From positions 744,001 to 808,000 of the forward strand of contig RZUM01000002.1 in assembly GCA_004193205.1 (NCBI GenBank): DNA of 64,000 nucleotides, in the 5' to 3' direction. This DNA comes from Gordonia sediminis. Its GTDB lineage: Bacteria; Actinomycetota; Actinomycetes; Mycobacteriales; Mycobacteriaceae. The position numbers and the translations under genes were made by a program. Below the pieces are notes generated by a model. The model was not told the DNA's origin, did not search any database, and saw only the letters and a program-made list of their open reading frames with translations. Shown here piece after piece: positions 39,625 through 47,941 of the stretch (within the stretch, counting starts at the first letter, position 1; each line of letters starts with the position of its first letter).

Positions 39625-40662
39625 ATGGAACTGGGGCTGGACACCTTCGGCGACATCACCTTCGCCGACGACGGCGAGCCGCTGACCGCGGCCCAGACCA
39701 TTCGCAACGTGCTCGATCAGGCTGTTCTGGCCGACGAGGTCGGTGTCGACTTCCTCGGTGTCGGTGAGCATCACCGCGACGACTACGCAATCTCCGCGCC
39801 GGAGGTCGTGCTTGGCGCAGTCGCGGCCCGAACCTCCCGCATCCGACTGGGTTCGGCGGTGACGGTGCTCAGTTCCGACGACCCTATCCGAGTGTTCGAA
39901 CGCTTCTCGACACTCGACGCACTTTCGGACGGGCGTGCCGAAGTGATCCTCGGCCGGGGCTCGTTCACCGAATCGTTCCCTCTGTTCGGCTTCGATCTGA
40001 CCGAATACGAGGAGCTGTTCAGCGACAAACTCTCGCTGTTCGCCCAACTCCGCGGCGGTGAACCGGTCACGTGGTCGGGATCGACGCGGGGACCGATCAC
40101 CCGGCAGCCGGTGTACCCGCCGCTCGAGAAGCCGCCGCTACCCACCTGGATCGCGGTCGGCGGCAGCCCGGAATCGGTGATCCGCGCCGCCTCCTACGGG
40201 CTACCGCTCATGCTCGCGATCATCGGCGGTGACCCACTGCGGTTCTCGCCCTACGTCGACCTCTACCGGCGGGCGCTCGGCGAGTACGACGGACCCACCG
40301 ATCTACCGGTCGGTGTGCACTGTCCTGGCCATGTCGCCGACACCGACGAGCAGGCGCGCGAGGAGCTCTGGCCGCACTACCGAGGTTATGTGGCGCGCAT
40401 CGGCGCCGAACGCGGCTGGCCACCGCCCACGCGGATAGAGTTCGAGCGGTCCGCGGGCCCGTCCGGAGCCCTGTTCGTCGGCTCCCCCGAGACCGTTGCC
40501 ACCAAGATCGCGGCAACGTCGAAGGCGCTGGGGCTGAGTAGGTTCGACATGAAGTACTCCCACGGCACGTTGCCTCACGACAAGCTCATGCGCAGCGTCG
40601 AACTCTATGGGACGCGGGTGATCGGACGGGTGCGCGAACTACTCAACGACAGCTCAGCGTGA
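39625..40662 (+). CDS. LLM-class flavin-dependent oxidoreductase
   Basis: 345 aa luciferase-like monooxygenase-fold protein. Matches include VDFLGVGEHHRDDYAISAPEVVLGAVAARTSRIRLGSAVTVL, RVFERFSTLDALSDGRAEVILGRGSF and the C-terminal VGSPETVATKI. Uses FMNH2 or F420; the cofactor cannot be told from sequence here. Overlaps the 3' end of egtD on the other strand by 20 bp. Confidence 0.9.
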   Translation: MELGLDTFGDITFADDGEPLTAAQTIRNVLDQAVLADEVGVDFLGVGEHHRDDYAISAPEVVLGAVAARTSRIRLGSAVTVLSSDDPIRVFERFSTLDALSDGRAEVILGRGSFTESFPLFGFDLTEYEELFSDKLSLFAQLRGGEPVTWSGSTRGPITRQPVYPPLEKPPLPTWIAVGGSPESVIRAASYGLPLMLAIIGGDPLRFSPYVDLYRRALGEYDGPTDLPVGVHCPGHVADTDEQAREELWPHYRGYVARIGAERGWPPPTRIEFERSAGPSGALFVGSPETVATKIAATSKALGLSRFDMKYSHGTLPHDKLMRSVELYGTRVIGRVRELLNDSSA

Positions 40663-41599
40663 GCAGGAAGTCCCCCGCATCGTCGGTCCAGGAACCCACC
40701 TCGCGCAGGCCCGCCTCGGCGAGTTCGCCTGCAAGGTCTGACGGATCGAACTTCGTGCTGATCTCGGTCAGCACCTCGGTACCCGCGGAGAGTTTCCAGT
40801 GTCGTTGTAGCACCGCGAAATAGACGTCGATGTCACGGCGCGCTCGGAGCCACATCTCGATCCGATGCCGGCCGGGGTTCCATCGGGCGATGTGATCGAA
40901 ATCGTCGACGTACAGGCCCCGTGCATCGAGTCCGGTGCGCAGCACCTCGATCATGTTCCGGTTGAAATCCGCGGTCACACCGGCCTTGTCGTTGTAGGCC
41001 GCGACGAGCCGTCCGGTGTCCTTGATGAGATCGGCACCGAGCAGGAAGTAGTCGCCTGGACTCAACACCCCCGCGAGCCGCTCGAGAAAGACCGCACGTT
41101 CGGCGTCGTCGAAATTACCGATGGTACCGCCGAGGAAAATCGCCATCCGCGGACCCGTCGCCGGCGGCAACACCAGACCCGGGCTGGTGAAATCGGCCAC
41201 CATCGGGTGGATATCGATCCCCGGATAGTCGGCTGCGAGGACCGCGGCCGACGATTCGAGGATCTCGGTGCTCACGTCGAGCGGAACGTAGGTGATCGGG
41301 CGCCCCCGGGTCGCGGCGCGATCGGCGAAGGCCTGCAACAACAGTCGCGTCTTGGTCGACGTACCGGACCCGAACTCGACGAGCATCTCCGCATTGGTGG
41401 CCTGCGCGATGTCGGCGGCGTATGCCGACAGGATCGCGGTCTCGCGCCGCGTCGGGTAGTACTCGGGTAGGCGGGTGATCTCGTCGAACAGTCGGCTGCC
41501 CCGTTCGTCGTAGAGCCATTTCGGCGGCAGCGTCGGCGGATACGCCCACAGTCCGCTGACTGCGTCGGCGGCGAGCGGGTTGTCGATGTCGACGGTCAT
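40643..41599 (-). CDS. egtD: L-histidine N(alpha)-methyltransferase, ergothioneine synthesis
   Basis: 318 aa. SAM-dependent enzyme making hercynine from histidine. Characteristic segments: PPKWLYDERGSRLFDEITRLPEYYPTRRE, EFGSGTSTKTRLLL (SAM-binding) and FLGGTIGNF; the acceptor-site YNDKAGVTADFNRNMI agrees with EgtD. The ATG overlaps the egtB stop (ATGA), so the two are coupled. Confidence 0.95.
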   Translation of the reverse strand: MTVDIDNPLAADAVSGLWAYPPTLPPKWLYDERGSRLFDEITRLPEYYPTRRETAILSAYAADIAQATNAEMLVEFGSGTSTKTRLLLQAFADRAATRGRPITYVPLDVSTEILESSAAVLAADYPGIDIHPMVADFTSPGLVLPPATGPRMAIFLGGTIGNFDDAERAVFLERLAGVLSPGDYFLLGADLIKDTGRLVAAYNDKAGVTADFNRNMIEVLRTGLDARGLYVDDFDHIARWNPGRHRIEMWLRARRDIDVYFAVLQRHWKLSAGTEVLTEISTKFDPSDLAGELAEAGLREVGSWTDDAGDFLLTLSCR

Positions 41600-42846
41600 C
41601 GCGCCAGCCTCAGTCCGGAAAAGGCCCACCGTGACGGCGCCGGGAAGAAGTTGCGGTAGGTCGCGCGTTCGTGTCCGGGCGGGGTGAGGGCGCTGGCACC
41701 GCGCAACACGTGCTGATCGCACATGAACTTGCCGTTGTACTCGCCGACGGCACCGTTGGCCGGGACGAAACCCGGATAGGGCAGATAGGCGCTGGCGGTC
41801 CATTCCCAGACGTCGCCGATCATCGTCGTGCCGGCCCGGCCGGGATGGCAGCGTGCGGTGTCGAGCAGCTGTCCGCGAGCCGATCCGCCGGTGACCGCTG
41901 CGGCTTCCCACTCGAATTCCGTCGGCAGCCGCGCCCCCGCCCACCGCGCATAGGCGTCGGCTTCGTAGAAGCTGATGTGGACCACCGGTTCGTCGGGGAC
42001 GACCCGGCGGCGGCCGGACAGGGTGAATGTCGTCCATTCGCCATCGACCTCGCGCCAGTAGCCCGGCGCGCGCCAACCGGTCTCCTGGATGTGTGCCCAG
42101 CCGTCCGACAGCCACAACTCCGGGCGGCTGTACCCGTCGTCGGCCATGAACGCCAACCATTCGGCGTTGGTCACCGCACGGTCGGCGATCTCGAAGTCCT
42201 CGAGAAAGACGCGGTGGCGCGGTCCCTCATTGTCGTAGGAGAAGGTCGAAGCGCCATCGGACACACCGATCTCGGTGACGCCGCCGGTGACCGGACGCCA
42301 GGTGACGGGTGCGGTATCGCCGGCCTCGTCGATCGCCCGGTCCACGTAGACGGGGTCGAAGGCGTGGGTGGAGAAGAGGTGCTTGATATCCATCAACAGC
42401 AGTTCCTGATGCTGCTGTTCGTGGTTGCAGCCCAGTTCGACGAGGGCGATCGACGCATCGTCGAGTGCGCCGCGTTCCAGGACCCCGATCATCGCGTTGT
42501 CCACGTATTCGCGGTAGTGACCGATGTCGGCGACCCCCGGACGCGTCACCAGCCCCCGCTCCGGCCGAGGATGCCGCGGACCGACGGCCTCGTAGTAGCT
42601 GTTGAACAGGTAGCGGTAGGTCTCGTCGTAGACCGCATATGTCGGGTCGTTGCGGAGGATGAACTCCTCGAAGAACCACGTGACGTGCGCCCGGTGCCAT
42701 TTCACCGGGCTCGCCTCGGTCATCGACTGCGGTGTCTGATCCTCTGCGGACAGATGCGCCGTGAGGGTGTCGGTCAATCCCCGGACGTCGAGGAATCTGC
42801 CGACGAGCGACGACGAAACCGGCGTCGCTCGATTGATGATGCTCAT
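41596..42846 (-). CDS. egtB: Hercynine oxygenase (ergothioneine sulfoxide synthase)
   Basis: 416 aa non-haem iron enzyme joining a cysteine-containing thiol to hercynine. N-terminal DinB-like domain provides iron ligands His51, His142 and His146 (KWHRAH; HEQQHQE). A C-terminal formylglycine-generating/sulfatase-like domain has DVWEWTASAYLPYPGF and WAFSGLRLAR. Overall wording (RYLFNSYYEAVGPRHPRPERG, MDIKHLFS) looks closer to the proteobacterial EgtB group than to mycobacterial EgtB. Start ATG 42846 with GGGAGG 8 nt upstream. No egtA, egtC or egtE nearby. Confidence 0.93.
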   Translation of the reverse strand: MSIINRATPVSSSLVGRFLDVRGLTDTLTAHLSAEDQTPQSMTEASPVKWHRAHVTWFFEEFILRNDPTYAVYDETYRYLFNSYYEAVGPRHPRPERGLVTRPGVADIGHYREYVDNAMIGVLERGALDDASIALVELGCNHEQQHQELLLMDIKHLFSTHAFDPVYVDRAIDEAGDTAPVTWRPVTGGVTEIGVSDGASTFSYDNEGPRHRVFLEDFEIADRAVTNAEWLAFMADDGYSRPELWLSDGWAHIQETGWRAPGYWREVDGEWTTFTLSGRRRVVPDEPVVHISFYEADAYARWAGARLPTEFEWEAAAVTGGSARGQLLDTARCHPGRAGTTMIGDVWEWTASAYLPYPGFVPANGAVGEYNGKFMCDQHVLRGASALTPPGHERATYRNFFPAPSRWAFSGLRLAR

Positions 42847-43011
42847 GTGGTACCTCCCGCTTGCTGTGTGGCCGGTCGGGTGAACCGGGGCGGACGGGCA
42901 ACCCTGGCCTCCATCGTCGCCACGGTGATCACGACTGTCAACGAGATAACGCGCGGCGACGACGACGTCCATGACATCACGGGGCACCGACAATTCCACG
43001 GAAACGCCGTG

Positions 43012-43030
43012 CGTCAACCACAAGTTGACG
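43012..43030. promoter_or_regulatory. Operator palindrome, copy 1
   Basis: CGTCAACCACAAGTTGACG: arms CGTCAAC and GTTGACG with a 5-nt centre. Its right arm supplies a TTGACG -35-like hexamer (43025-43030) for the Clp_N gene. Confidence 0.75.
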
Positions 43031-43039
43031 GCCCAGCTC

Positions 43040-43058
43040 CGTCAACCTAAGGTTGACG
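43040..43058. promoter_or_regulatory. Operator palindrome, copy 2, overlapping the promoter
   Basis: CGTCAACCTAAGGTTGACG is a perfect 19-nt palindrome, 28 nt from copy 1, ending 1 nt before the ATG at 43060. TAAGGT (43047-43052) at its centre is spaced 16 nt from the TTGACG of copy 1, giving a promoter whose start would fall at the ATG (leaderless mRNA). A protein on both copies would block it. Confidence 0.78.
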
Positions 43059-43059
43059 C

Positions 43060-43809
43060 ATGTCCGAACCGGTCCCGCTCAAGAACGTCCGACTCGACGA
43101 CCTGATCGCGGGAATCCGCGCCGCCCACGACGATCCGCTCGACCAACTCGCCGGCGCGATGGTCACGGCCGAACACCTCGGCGAGATCGCCGACCACCTG
43201 ATCGGCCACTTCGTCGACCAGGCGCGCCGCGCCGGTTCGTCGTGGACCGACATCGGCGCACGGATGGGCGTCAGCAAGCAGGCCGCGCAGAAGCGCTTCG
43301 TGCCCCGCACGCCCGCCGCACCGAGCCTCGCCGAGGAGCCGAATCCGTTCTCGCGGTTCACGCCGCGGGCGCGCAACGTGATCACCGAGGCGCACAATCT
43401 CGCGCTGGCCGAGCACTGCGCGTTCGTGACGCCCGAACACCTCGCTCGCGGGTTGGTCACCGCTCCCGAGTCCCTCGCCGATCTGACGCTGCGCGCGCTG
43501 GGCACCGACCTGGCGAGCCTGGCCGCAGCGGCCGCCGCCTCCCGGCCGGCCGTTGAGTCGCCGTCGCGGCCCCCGGACACCGAGACGGACGCCAGATCCG
43601 TTGTGCCCTATGATGACCGATCGAGATCGGTGCTCGAGGCGACCGTGGCGACCGCCGTGGAGATGGGCCACGACTTCATTGGTACCGAGCATCTCCTGCT
43701 CGCGTTGTTCACCGACCCGGCCCTGTCGGAGACACTCTCGTCATTGCACGTCGATCCCGCGGGCGCGCGACGCCACATCGTGGAACTTCTCGCCGAGCAG
43801 GGACACTGA
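43060..43809 (+). CDS. Helix-turn-helix protein with C-terminal Clp_N domains
   Basis: 249 aa. Residues 1-85 end in a helix-turn-helix (AGSSWTDIGARMGVSKQAAQKRF, about 59-80). Two Clp N-terminal repeats follow: FSRFTPRARNVITEAHNLALAEHCAFVTPEHLARGL and DDRSRSVLEATVATAVEMGHDFIGTEHLLLALF. Clp_N repeats bind adaptors or disordered substrates in ClpA/ClpC, but there is no ATPase here. Likely a DNA-binding sensor of proteostasis that regulates itself through the paired palindromes in its promoter. Divergent from egtB, 213 bp apart. Confidence 0.85.
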   Translation: MSEPVPLKNVRLDDLIAGIRAAHDDPLDQLAGAMVTAEHLGEIADHLIGHFVDQARRAGSSWTDIGARMGVSKQAAQKRFVPRTPAAPSLAEEPNPFSRFTPRARNVITEAHNLALAEHCAFVTPEHLARGLVTAPESLADLTLRALGTDLASLAAAAAASRPAVESPSRPPDTETDARSVVPYDDRSRSVLEATVATAVEMGHDFIGTEHLLLALFTDPALSETLSSLHVDPAGARRHIVELLAEQGH

Positions 43810-43839
43810 CGGGTCCTCGCCGCGAGCGGCGGCAACCCC

Positions 43840-44358
43840 TCAGTCCACCTGACTGTCAGCGCGTTCGGAGGCCTCCAACTCGTCGCCATCTATGTAGTGC
43901 ATCGCGGCCTCCTCCGCCGACGCGCCTGCACCGTCGATGCCCACGTCGGTGGCGAAGGATTCCTGATCGTCGTGCGCACCGGTGCCCTCGTCCGGGGAGA
44001 TCAGCCGGCCGGCCCGCCGCACACCGGCCTGATCGGTGTCGTCGTAGTCGTCGTCGCGGTCGGATTCATGCGAGCGCCAGTCCCTCTCGGCGTCGTCGAC
44101 CAGATCCGTCGCACCGACATCCGGCATCTCCTCGGCGAGTCGTTCGTCGAGCGTCTCCCCCGTTCGCTGCTCGGCGGTCGTCAGTCCGCGGCGCGCCCCG
44201 CTCGGCCGATGGTCCGGCGGCGAGAACCCTTCGTCGAGGACGTCGTCGATGCCTCGGTCGTCGAGTGTGTCCTCCGGCTGGAGCTGGTCGTCGTCATCGA
44301 GGCTGTATTCGCCGTCCGACCCTTCCGGGGTACTGCCGATGTCGTTCACAGTGATCAC
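43840..44358 (-). CDS. DUF5709 acidic protein
   Basis: 172 aa, very acidic, without membrane segments. The DUF5709 pattern is clear: EGSDGEYSLDDDDQLQPEDTLDDRGIDDVLDEGFSPPDHRPSG, then GETLDERLAEEMPDV and AGRLISPDEG, ending SAEEAAMHYID. Widespread in actinobacteria; function unknown. Converges on the Clp_N gene with 30 bp between. Confidence 0.87.
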   Translation of the reverse strand: MITVNDIGSTPEGSDGEYSLDDDDQLQPEDTLDDRGIDDVLDEGFSPPDHRPSGARRGLTTAEQRTGETLDERLAEEMPDVGATDLVDDAERDWRSHESDRDDDYDDTDQAGVRRAGRLISPDEGTGAHDDQESFATDVGIDGAGASAEEAAMHYIDGDELEASERADSQVD

Positions 44359-44473
44359 GATGCCAGCCGCCGACGACCGGATCCACCAACACGGCGAAAG
44401 ACCCGCCCAACGTCCCGGCCATATCCACCGGATTCATTCAGACGATGACACGACGCGCAGGCGCCAAACACTG

Positions 44474-44500
44474 TTGACCTCGGCCGGTGTTCCGTATTCT
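44474..44500 (+). promoter_or_regulatory. Promoter of the proline-rich membrane protein gene
   Basis: TTGACC (44474-44479) and TATTCT (44495-44500) are separated by 15 bp; the expected start point coincides with the ATG at 44508, implying a leaderless transcript. Confidence 0.55.
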
Positions 44501-44507
44501 CCCTGCC

Positions 44508-45581
44508 ATGACCACACCGCCCGATCCGAACAATCCCGACCCTGACTCCGCGGCCGGCGGGGCCTCCGGGCAGACCCCGGACCCCAACGCAAGCGGTGGA
44601 TATCCGCCCCCTTCGGGACCGCCGCCGTCGACGCCGCCGTCGTCGCCCCCGCCCGGTTCCTACCCACCGCCGGGGAGCACCCCACCCCCGCCGCCACCGC
44701 CGCCGCCCGGTTCGGGCTATCCGCCGCCCGGCGGATACGGGAGCCCGCAAGGTGGATATGGAGCGCCCCCGGGTGGTTACGGCACCCCGCAGGGCGGTTA
44801 CGGCACCCCGCAGGGCGGTTATGGCAGTCCGGGTGGCTACGGCACCCCACAGGGCGGTTACGGCGCACCCGGGTATCCCGCGCCCGGATACGGCGCCGCG
44901 GCACAGCCGGAGTTCTCCGTCGGCGCGGCCATCAGCTACGCGTGGAACCGTTACAAGGAGAACCCGCTGCCCTGGATCCTGGTGATCCTGGTCGGCGGCG
45001 TCGTCACGTCGGCGATCAACTGGATCGGTTCGGCCCTGTCCGGCAGCGACGGCGGTTGGGCCATCTCGACCATCTTCAGCATCATCGCGGCCGTCGTCGG
45101 TTGGATCTTCCAGGGCGCCTACGCCCGAGGTGCGCTCGACGAGGTCAGCGGCACCAAGCCGGATTTCGGCGCCTTCTTCCGAATCCCGTTCGGCCCGGTC
45201 ATCCTCACCGCACTACTCGTCGCCATCGGCACGGTGATCGGCTTCATCCTGCTGATCATCCCGGGCATCATCTTCGCGTTCCTGGCCTACTGGTCGATCA
45301 CCTTCGTGGTGGATCGCAACCTCGACCCGATCGAGGGGATCAAGTCGAGTTTCTCGGTGATCAGCAAGAACGTCGGACCGCTGCTCCTGCTGGCGCTCGC
45401 CAACATCGGTCTGCTGATCCTGGGTGCCCTCCTGTGTCTGGTGGGTCTGCTGGTCACCTTCCCGCTGACGGTCATGTCGAGCGTCTACGCCTATCGCTTC
45501 TTCACCGGGGGACAGATCGTGCCCGTCGGACTGGTCGCGCCGACAGCGCCGCCGCCCTACCCGCCGACTCAGCAGTACTGA
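44508..45581 (+). CDS. Proline-rich membrane protein with GGYG repeats
   Basis: 357 aa. Residues 1-135 are Pro/Gly/Ser/Tyr-rich: a polyproline stretch, then about six GGYGxPQ-type repeats. The rest is a membrane domain of about five helices (AISYAWNRYKENPLPWILVILVGGVV, IFQGAYARGALDEVSG, IIPGIIFAFLAYWSITFVVDRN), resembling DUF975/glycerophosphoryl diester-type membrane modules, and ends Pro-rich. Similar in layout to mycobacterial Pra-like antigens. The role is unknown; the disordered N-terminus is probably cytoplasmic or wall-facing. The start ATG has a promoter 7 bp upstream. Confidence 0.8.
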   Translation: MTTPPDPNNPDPDSAAGGASGQTPDPNASGGYPPPSGPPPSTPPSSPPPGSYPPPGSTPPPPPPPPPGSGYPPPGGYGSPQGGYGAPPGGYGTPQGGYGTPQGGYGSPGGYGTPQGGYGAPGYPAPGYGAAAQPEFSVGAAISYAWNRYKENPLPWILVILVGGVVTSAINWIGSALSGSDGGWAISTIFSIIAAVVGWIFQGAYARGALDEVSGTKPDFGAFFRIPFGPVILTALLVAIGTVIGFILLIIPGIIFAFLAYWSITFVVDRNLDPIEGIKSSFSVISKNVGPLLLLALANIGLLILGALLCLVGLLVTFPLTVMSSVYAYRFFTGGQIVPVGLVAPTAPPPYPPTQQY

Positions 45582-45607
45582 GCCAGTTCGGTACTCGCAC
45601 AGCCGAC

Positions 45608-45655
45608 CGACACGACCGGGCCGCCACCTCATCGGGTGGCGGCCCGGTCGTGTCG
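45608..45655 (+). terminator. Terminator hairpin after the proline-rich protein gene
   Basis: Perfect 21-bp inverted repeat (45608-45628 with 45635-45655) with a 6-nt loop, followed by CATTTCC. It lies 26 bp after the stop codon. Confidence 0.9.
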
Positions 45656-45733
45656 CATTTCCCACGGATACCCGGTTTCGGTTGGGCACCGTTTCCGCGC
45701 GAAATCGCCCATCGCCGGCCCGCGTCCCCGACA

Positions 45734-46321
45734 ATGGTGAAGATGATCGACGAGATGCAGGTGGAGGCCGAGGCGTTCCTGGCCGCCGGCGAATACTCTC
45801 ACGCGCTGGCCGAGTTCTCGGTGCTCCGCGAGATCCGATCCCGCCGCGAGGGCCCGTACTCGGTGAAGTACCTGTCGAACCTGCACGACTGCGTGCGATG
45901 CATGTCGCATCTGCACCTGTGGGCCGATGCCACGCCGCTGTGTAAGGAACTGCACGGCAAGTACGTCCGGACCCACGGTCCGGCCCAGTCCGACACGGTC
46001 GACGTCGCGAAGCACTGGGCGTGGGCGCTGCTCCACCTCCACGACTACCCGCCCGCCGTGCGCCTGTACCTGACCACCGCCGACGCCTTGTGGGACACCG
46101 ATCCGCAACAGGCCAAACGACTGCTGGCGGCTGCGGTCGCGCACCGCGCAGAGGCTGATCCCGTCCGCATGATGGCCGCCGACACGCCACTCATCGACAG
46201 CGCACGACTGTCACACAGTCACGACGTGCTCGTCGCGATCAATCGATTGATCGACGAATTGCCCGCCGACACGGCGACCGCCCGCGCGGAGGTCACCATC
46301 GACGGGCTCATCGTGGCCTGA
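45734..46321 (+). CDS. TPR-like helical protein, unknown function
   Basis: 195 aa, soluble and predicted all-helical. Helix pairs such as EAEAFLAAGEYSHALAEFSVLREIRSRREG and HWAWALLHLHDYPPAVRLYLTTADALW resemble tetratricopeptide repeats (Ala/Tyr/Leu spacing). The start is uncertain: ATG 45734 or 45743, both after the preceding terminator; the frame upstream runs through the hairpin and is unlikely to be coding. Convergent with the HdeD-like gene. Confidence 0.65.
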   Translation: MVKMIDEMQVEAEAFLAAGEYSHALAEFSVLREIRSRREGPYSVKYLSNLHDCVRCMSHLHLWADATPLCKELHGKYVRTHGPAQSDTVDVAKHWAWALLHLHDYPPAVRLYLTTADALWDTDPQQAKRLLAAAVAHRAEADPVRMMAADTPLIDSARLSHSHDVLVAINRLIDELPADTATARAEVTIDGLIVA

Positions 46322-46349
46322 TCGTTGTCCGGGACTGCAGGCCGCACTC

Positions 46350-46913
46350 TCAGACGGTCTCCACCTTCTTCGGCAGAATGAACAGTGTGACGACGCTGAT
46401 CACGATCAGCATGATCGCTGCGATCCACACGAAGGCGGTCCATGCCAGGCCCGGGATCGTCATCATCACGATGCCCGCGATGATCGAGACGGCACCGGAG
46501 AGAATCAACAGCCAGCGGGGTGCGTGCATCGACCCTGTGATTGCTTGTGCAAGATCGGCGACTCCCTGGAAGATCCAGGCGATACCGATGAAGATCGCCA
46601 ACAGCCACAGGGACTTTTCCGGGTTGAACAGCGCGATGATCCCGGCCGCGAGAATCAGCACACCGACGAGGCCGAGCAGGAATCGCCACCCACCGGACAG
46701 CAGCGACGCCGCGAACGCCGCATAGATGCGGAACAGGCCCGCGACGATCAGCGAAATCCCGAACAGCACCGCGATCACCAACAGCGTGACATTGGGCCAC
46801 ACGAGCATCATGATGCCAAGCACGATTCCGATGATCGAGGTGGTGATCATCGTCGTTCGGACGAAGGCCACCGCCTCGTTCGGCATCTGCCTTGAGTAAT
46901 CTGCCATTGTCAT
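46350..46913 (-). CDS. HdeD/DUF308 family membrane protein
   Basis: 187 aa with six hydrophobic helices in three pairs, each ending with the DUF308 pattern (LVWPNVTLLVIAVLFGISLIVAGLFRI; LFNPEKSLWLLAIFIGIAWIFQG). HdeD-type proteins are linked to acid stress in enterobacteria, but the molecular role is unknown. ATG 46913 or 46907 is the start. Divergent from the thioesterase-like gene with 66 bp between. Confidence 0.87.
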   Translation of the reverse strand: MTMADYSRQMPNEAVAFVRTTMITTSIIGIVLGIMMLVWPNVTLLVIAVLFGISLIVAGLFRIYAAFAASLLSGGWRFLLGLVGVLILAAGIIALFNPEKSLWLLAIFIGIAWIFQGVADLAQAITGSMHAPRWLLILSGAVSIIAGIVMMTIPGLAWTAFVWIAAIMLIVISVVTLFILPKKVETV

Positions 46914-46979
46914 GACCGAAGGTTAGTACGATCCGCAGGGCTCGACACCACATTAACCCGCCGAACAGAAGGGAAATTC

Positions 46980-47870
46980 GTGTCGTCGATCGCCTTTTTC
47001 GCACGCGAAGCACAGACAGCGGAGACCGATCCCGGCGACGACGACGCACAGATCTGCTACGCCCCGACCCGATTCGCGCGCAGCCTGTGGGCACCCGGCA
47101 CCCTGAACGGCCCGGCGGTCTGCGCGATCGCCGCGCGGGCGGCGGAGGAGCGCTTCTCGCTCACCGGCTTCCGTCCCGCGCGCTTCACCATCGACTTGTT
47201 CAAGGTGGCCAGGGAGGTACCGACATTCACCCGTGAGCGGCTCATCCGCGACGGCGGGCGGATCAAGGTCGCCGAGGTCGACGTGGTGCAGCGCCACGGC
47301 GACACCGAGGTCCACGTGGCGCGCAGCACCACCGTGTTCGTCAAGGAGTCGACGAATCCGCCGGGCGAGCGGTGGACACGAATCCACGACGGCTTCCGGC
47401 CGCCCGAGACCACACCCGACGACCTGCTGCCGTGGTTCGGCTCCGAAGAACCGGGAGCCGGGGGCGACGGCCGGGTCCGGTGGGATCAGGACATGGGCGC
47501 GCACCAGGACAACCGTCGCAAACGACTGTGGACACGTGCGGTGTCCACAGTGGTCGGCGAGGAACCGACGCCCTTCCAGCGAGCAGTGATCAGCGCGGAA
47601 TCGACGAGCCTCGTTGGCAATTGGGGTTCCACCGGGATCGGTTTCATCAACTGCGACCTGACCGTCTCGCTCACCCGGCCGCCGGTCGGTTCCCGTATCG
47701 GGGTCGAGGCCGACACCCATGTCGAGGCCGACGGCATCTCGACGAGCGCGGCCCGCCTGTACGACCGGGACGGGCTGTTCGGTGTCAGCCTCGTCACCGG
47801 CGTGGACAACTCGGCCGCCGAGATCGATTTCACGACCGTCGACCGTCGCGGACGCTATAGCGAAGGCTGA
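46980..47870 (+). CDS. Thioesterase-superfamily protein (acyl-CoA thioesterase-like)
   Basis: 296 aa. Double hot-dog layout: N-terminal half with RSLWAPGTLNGPAVCAIAARAAEE and FTIDLFKVAREVPTFTRERLIRDGGRIKVAEVDV, C-terminal half with DLTVSLTRPPVGSRIGVEADTHVEADGIS. It matches actinobacterial thioesterase family proteins of the TesB/4HBT_3 type, expected to hydrolyse acyl-CoA. Starts with GTG 46980 behind GAAGGG. The substrate is unknown. Confidence 0.78.
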   Translation: MSSIAFFAREAQTAETDPGDDDAQICYAPTRFARSLWAPGTLNGPAVCAIAARAAEERFSLTGFRPARFTIDLFKVAREVPTFTRERLIRDGGRIKVAEVDVVQRHGDTEVHVARSTTVFVKESTNPPGERWTRIHDGFRPPETTPDDLLPWFGSEEPGAGGDGRVRWDQDMGAHQDNRRKRLWTRAVSTVVGEEPTPFQRAVISAESTSLVGNWGSTGIGFINCDLTVSLTRPPVGSRIGVEADTHVEADGISTSAARLYDRDGLFGVSLVTGVDNSAAEIDFTTVDRRGRYSEG

Positions 47871-47941
47871 GACCCCAGTTCCGACTCGTACGCCATCCGG
47901 TTACAGCGCGGTCTCCGGACGGCCTTGATAAGGTCACGCCC

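Noticed and set aside
44942-45733. Upstream extension of the TPR-like protein to 459 aa
   Set aside because: It runs in the wrong frame through the proline-rich protein gene and through the terminator hairpin.
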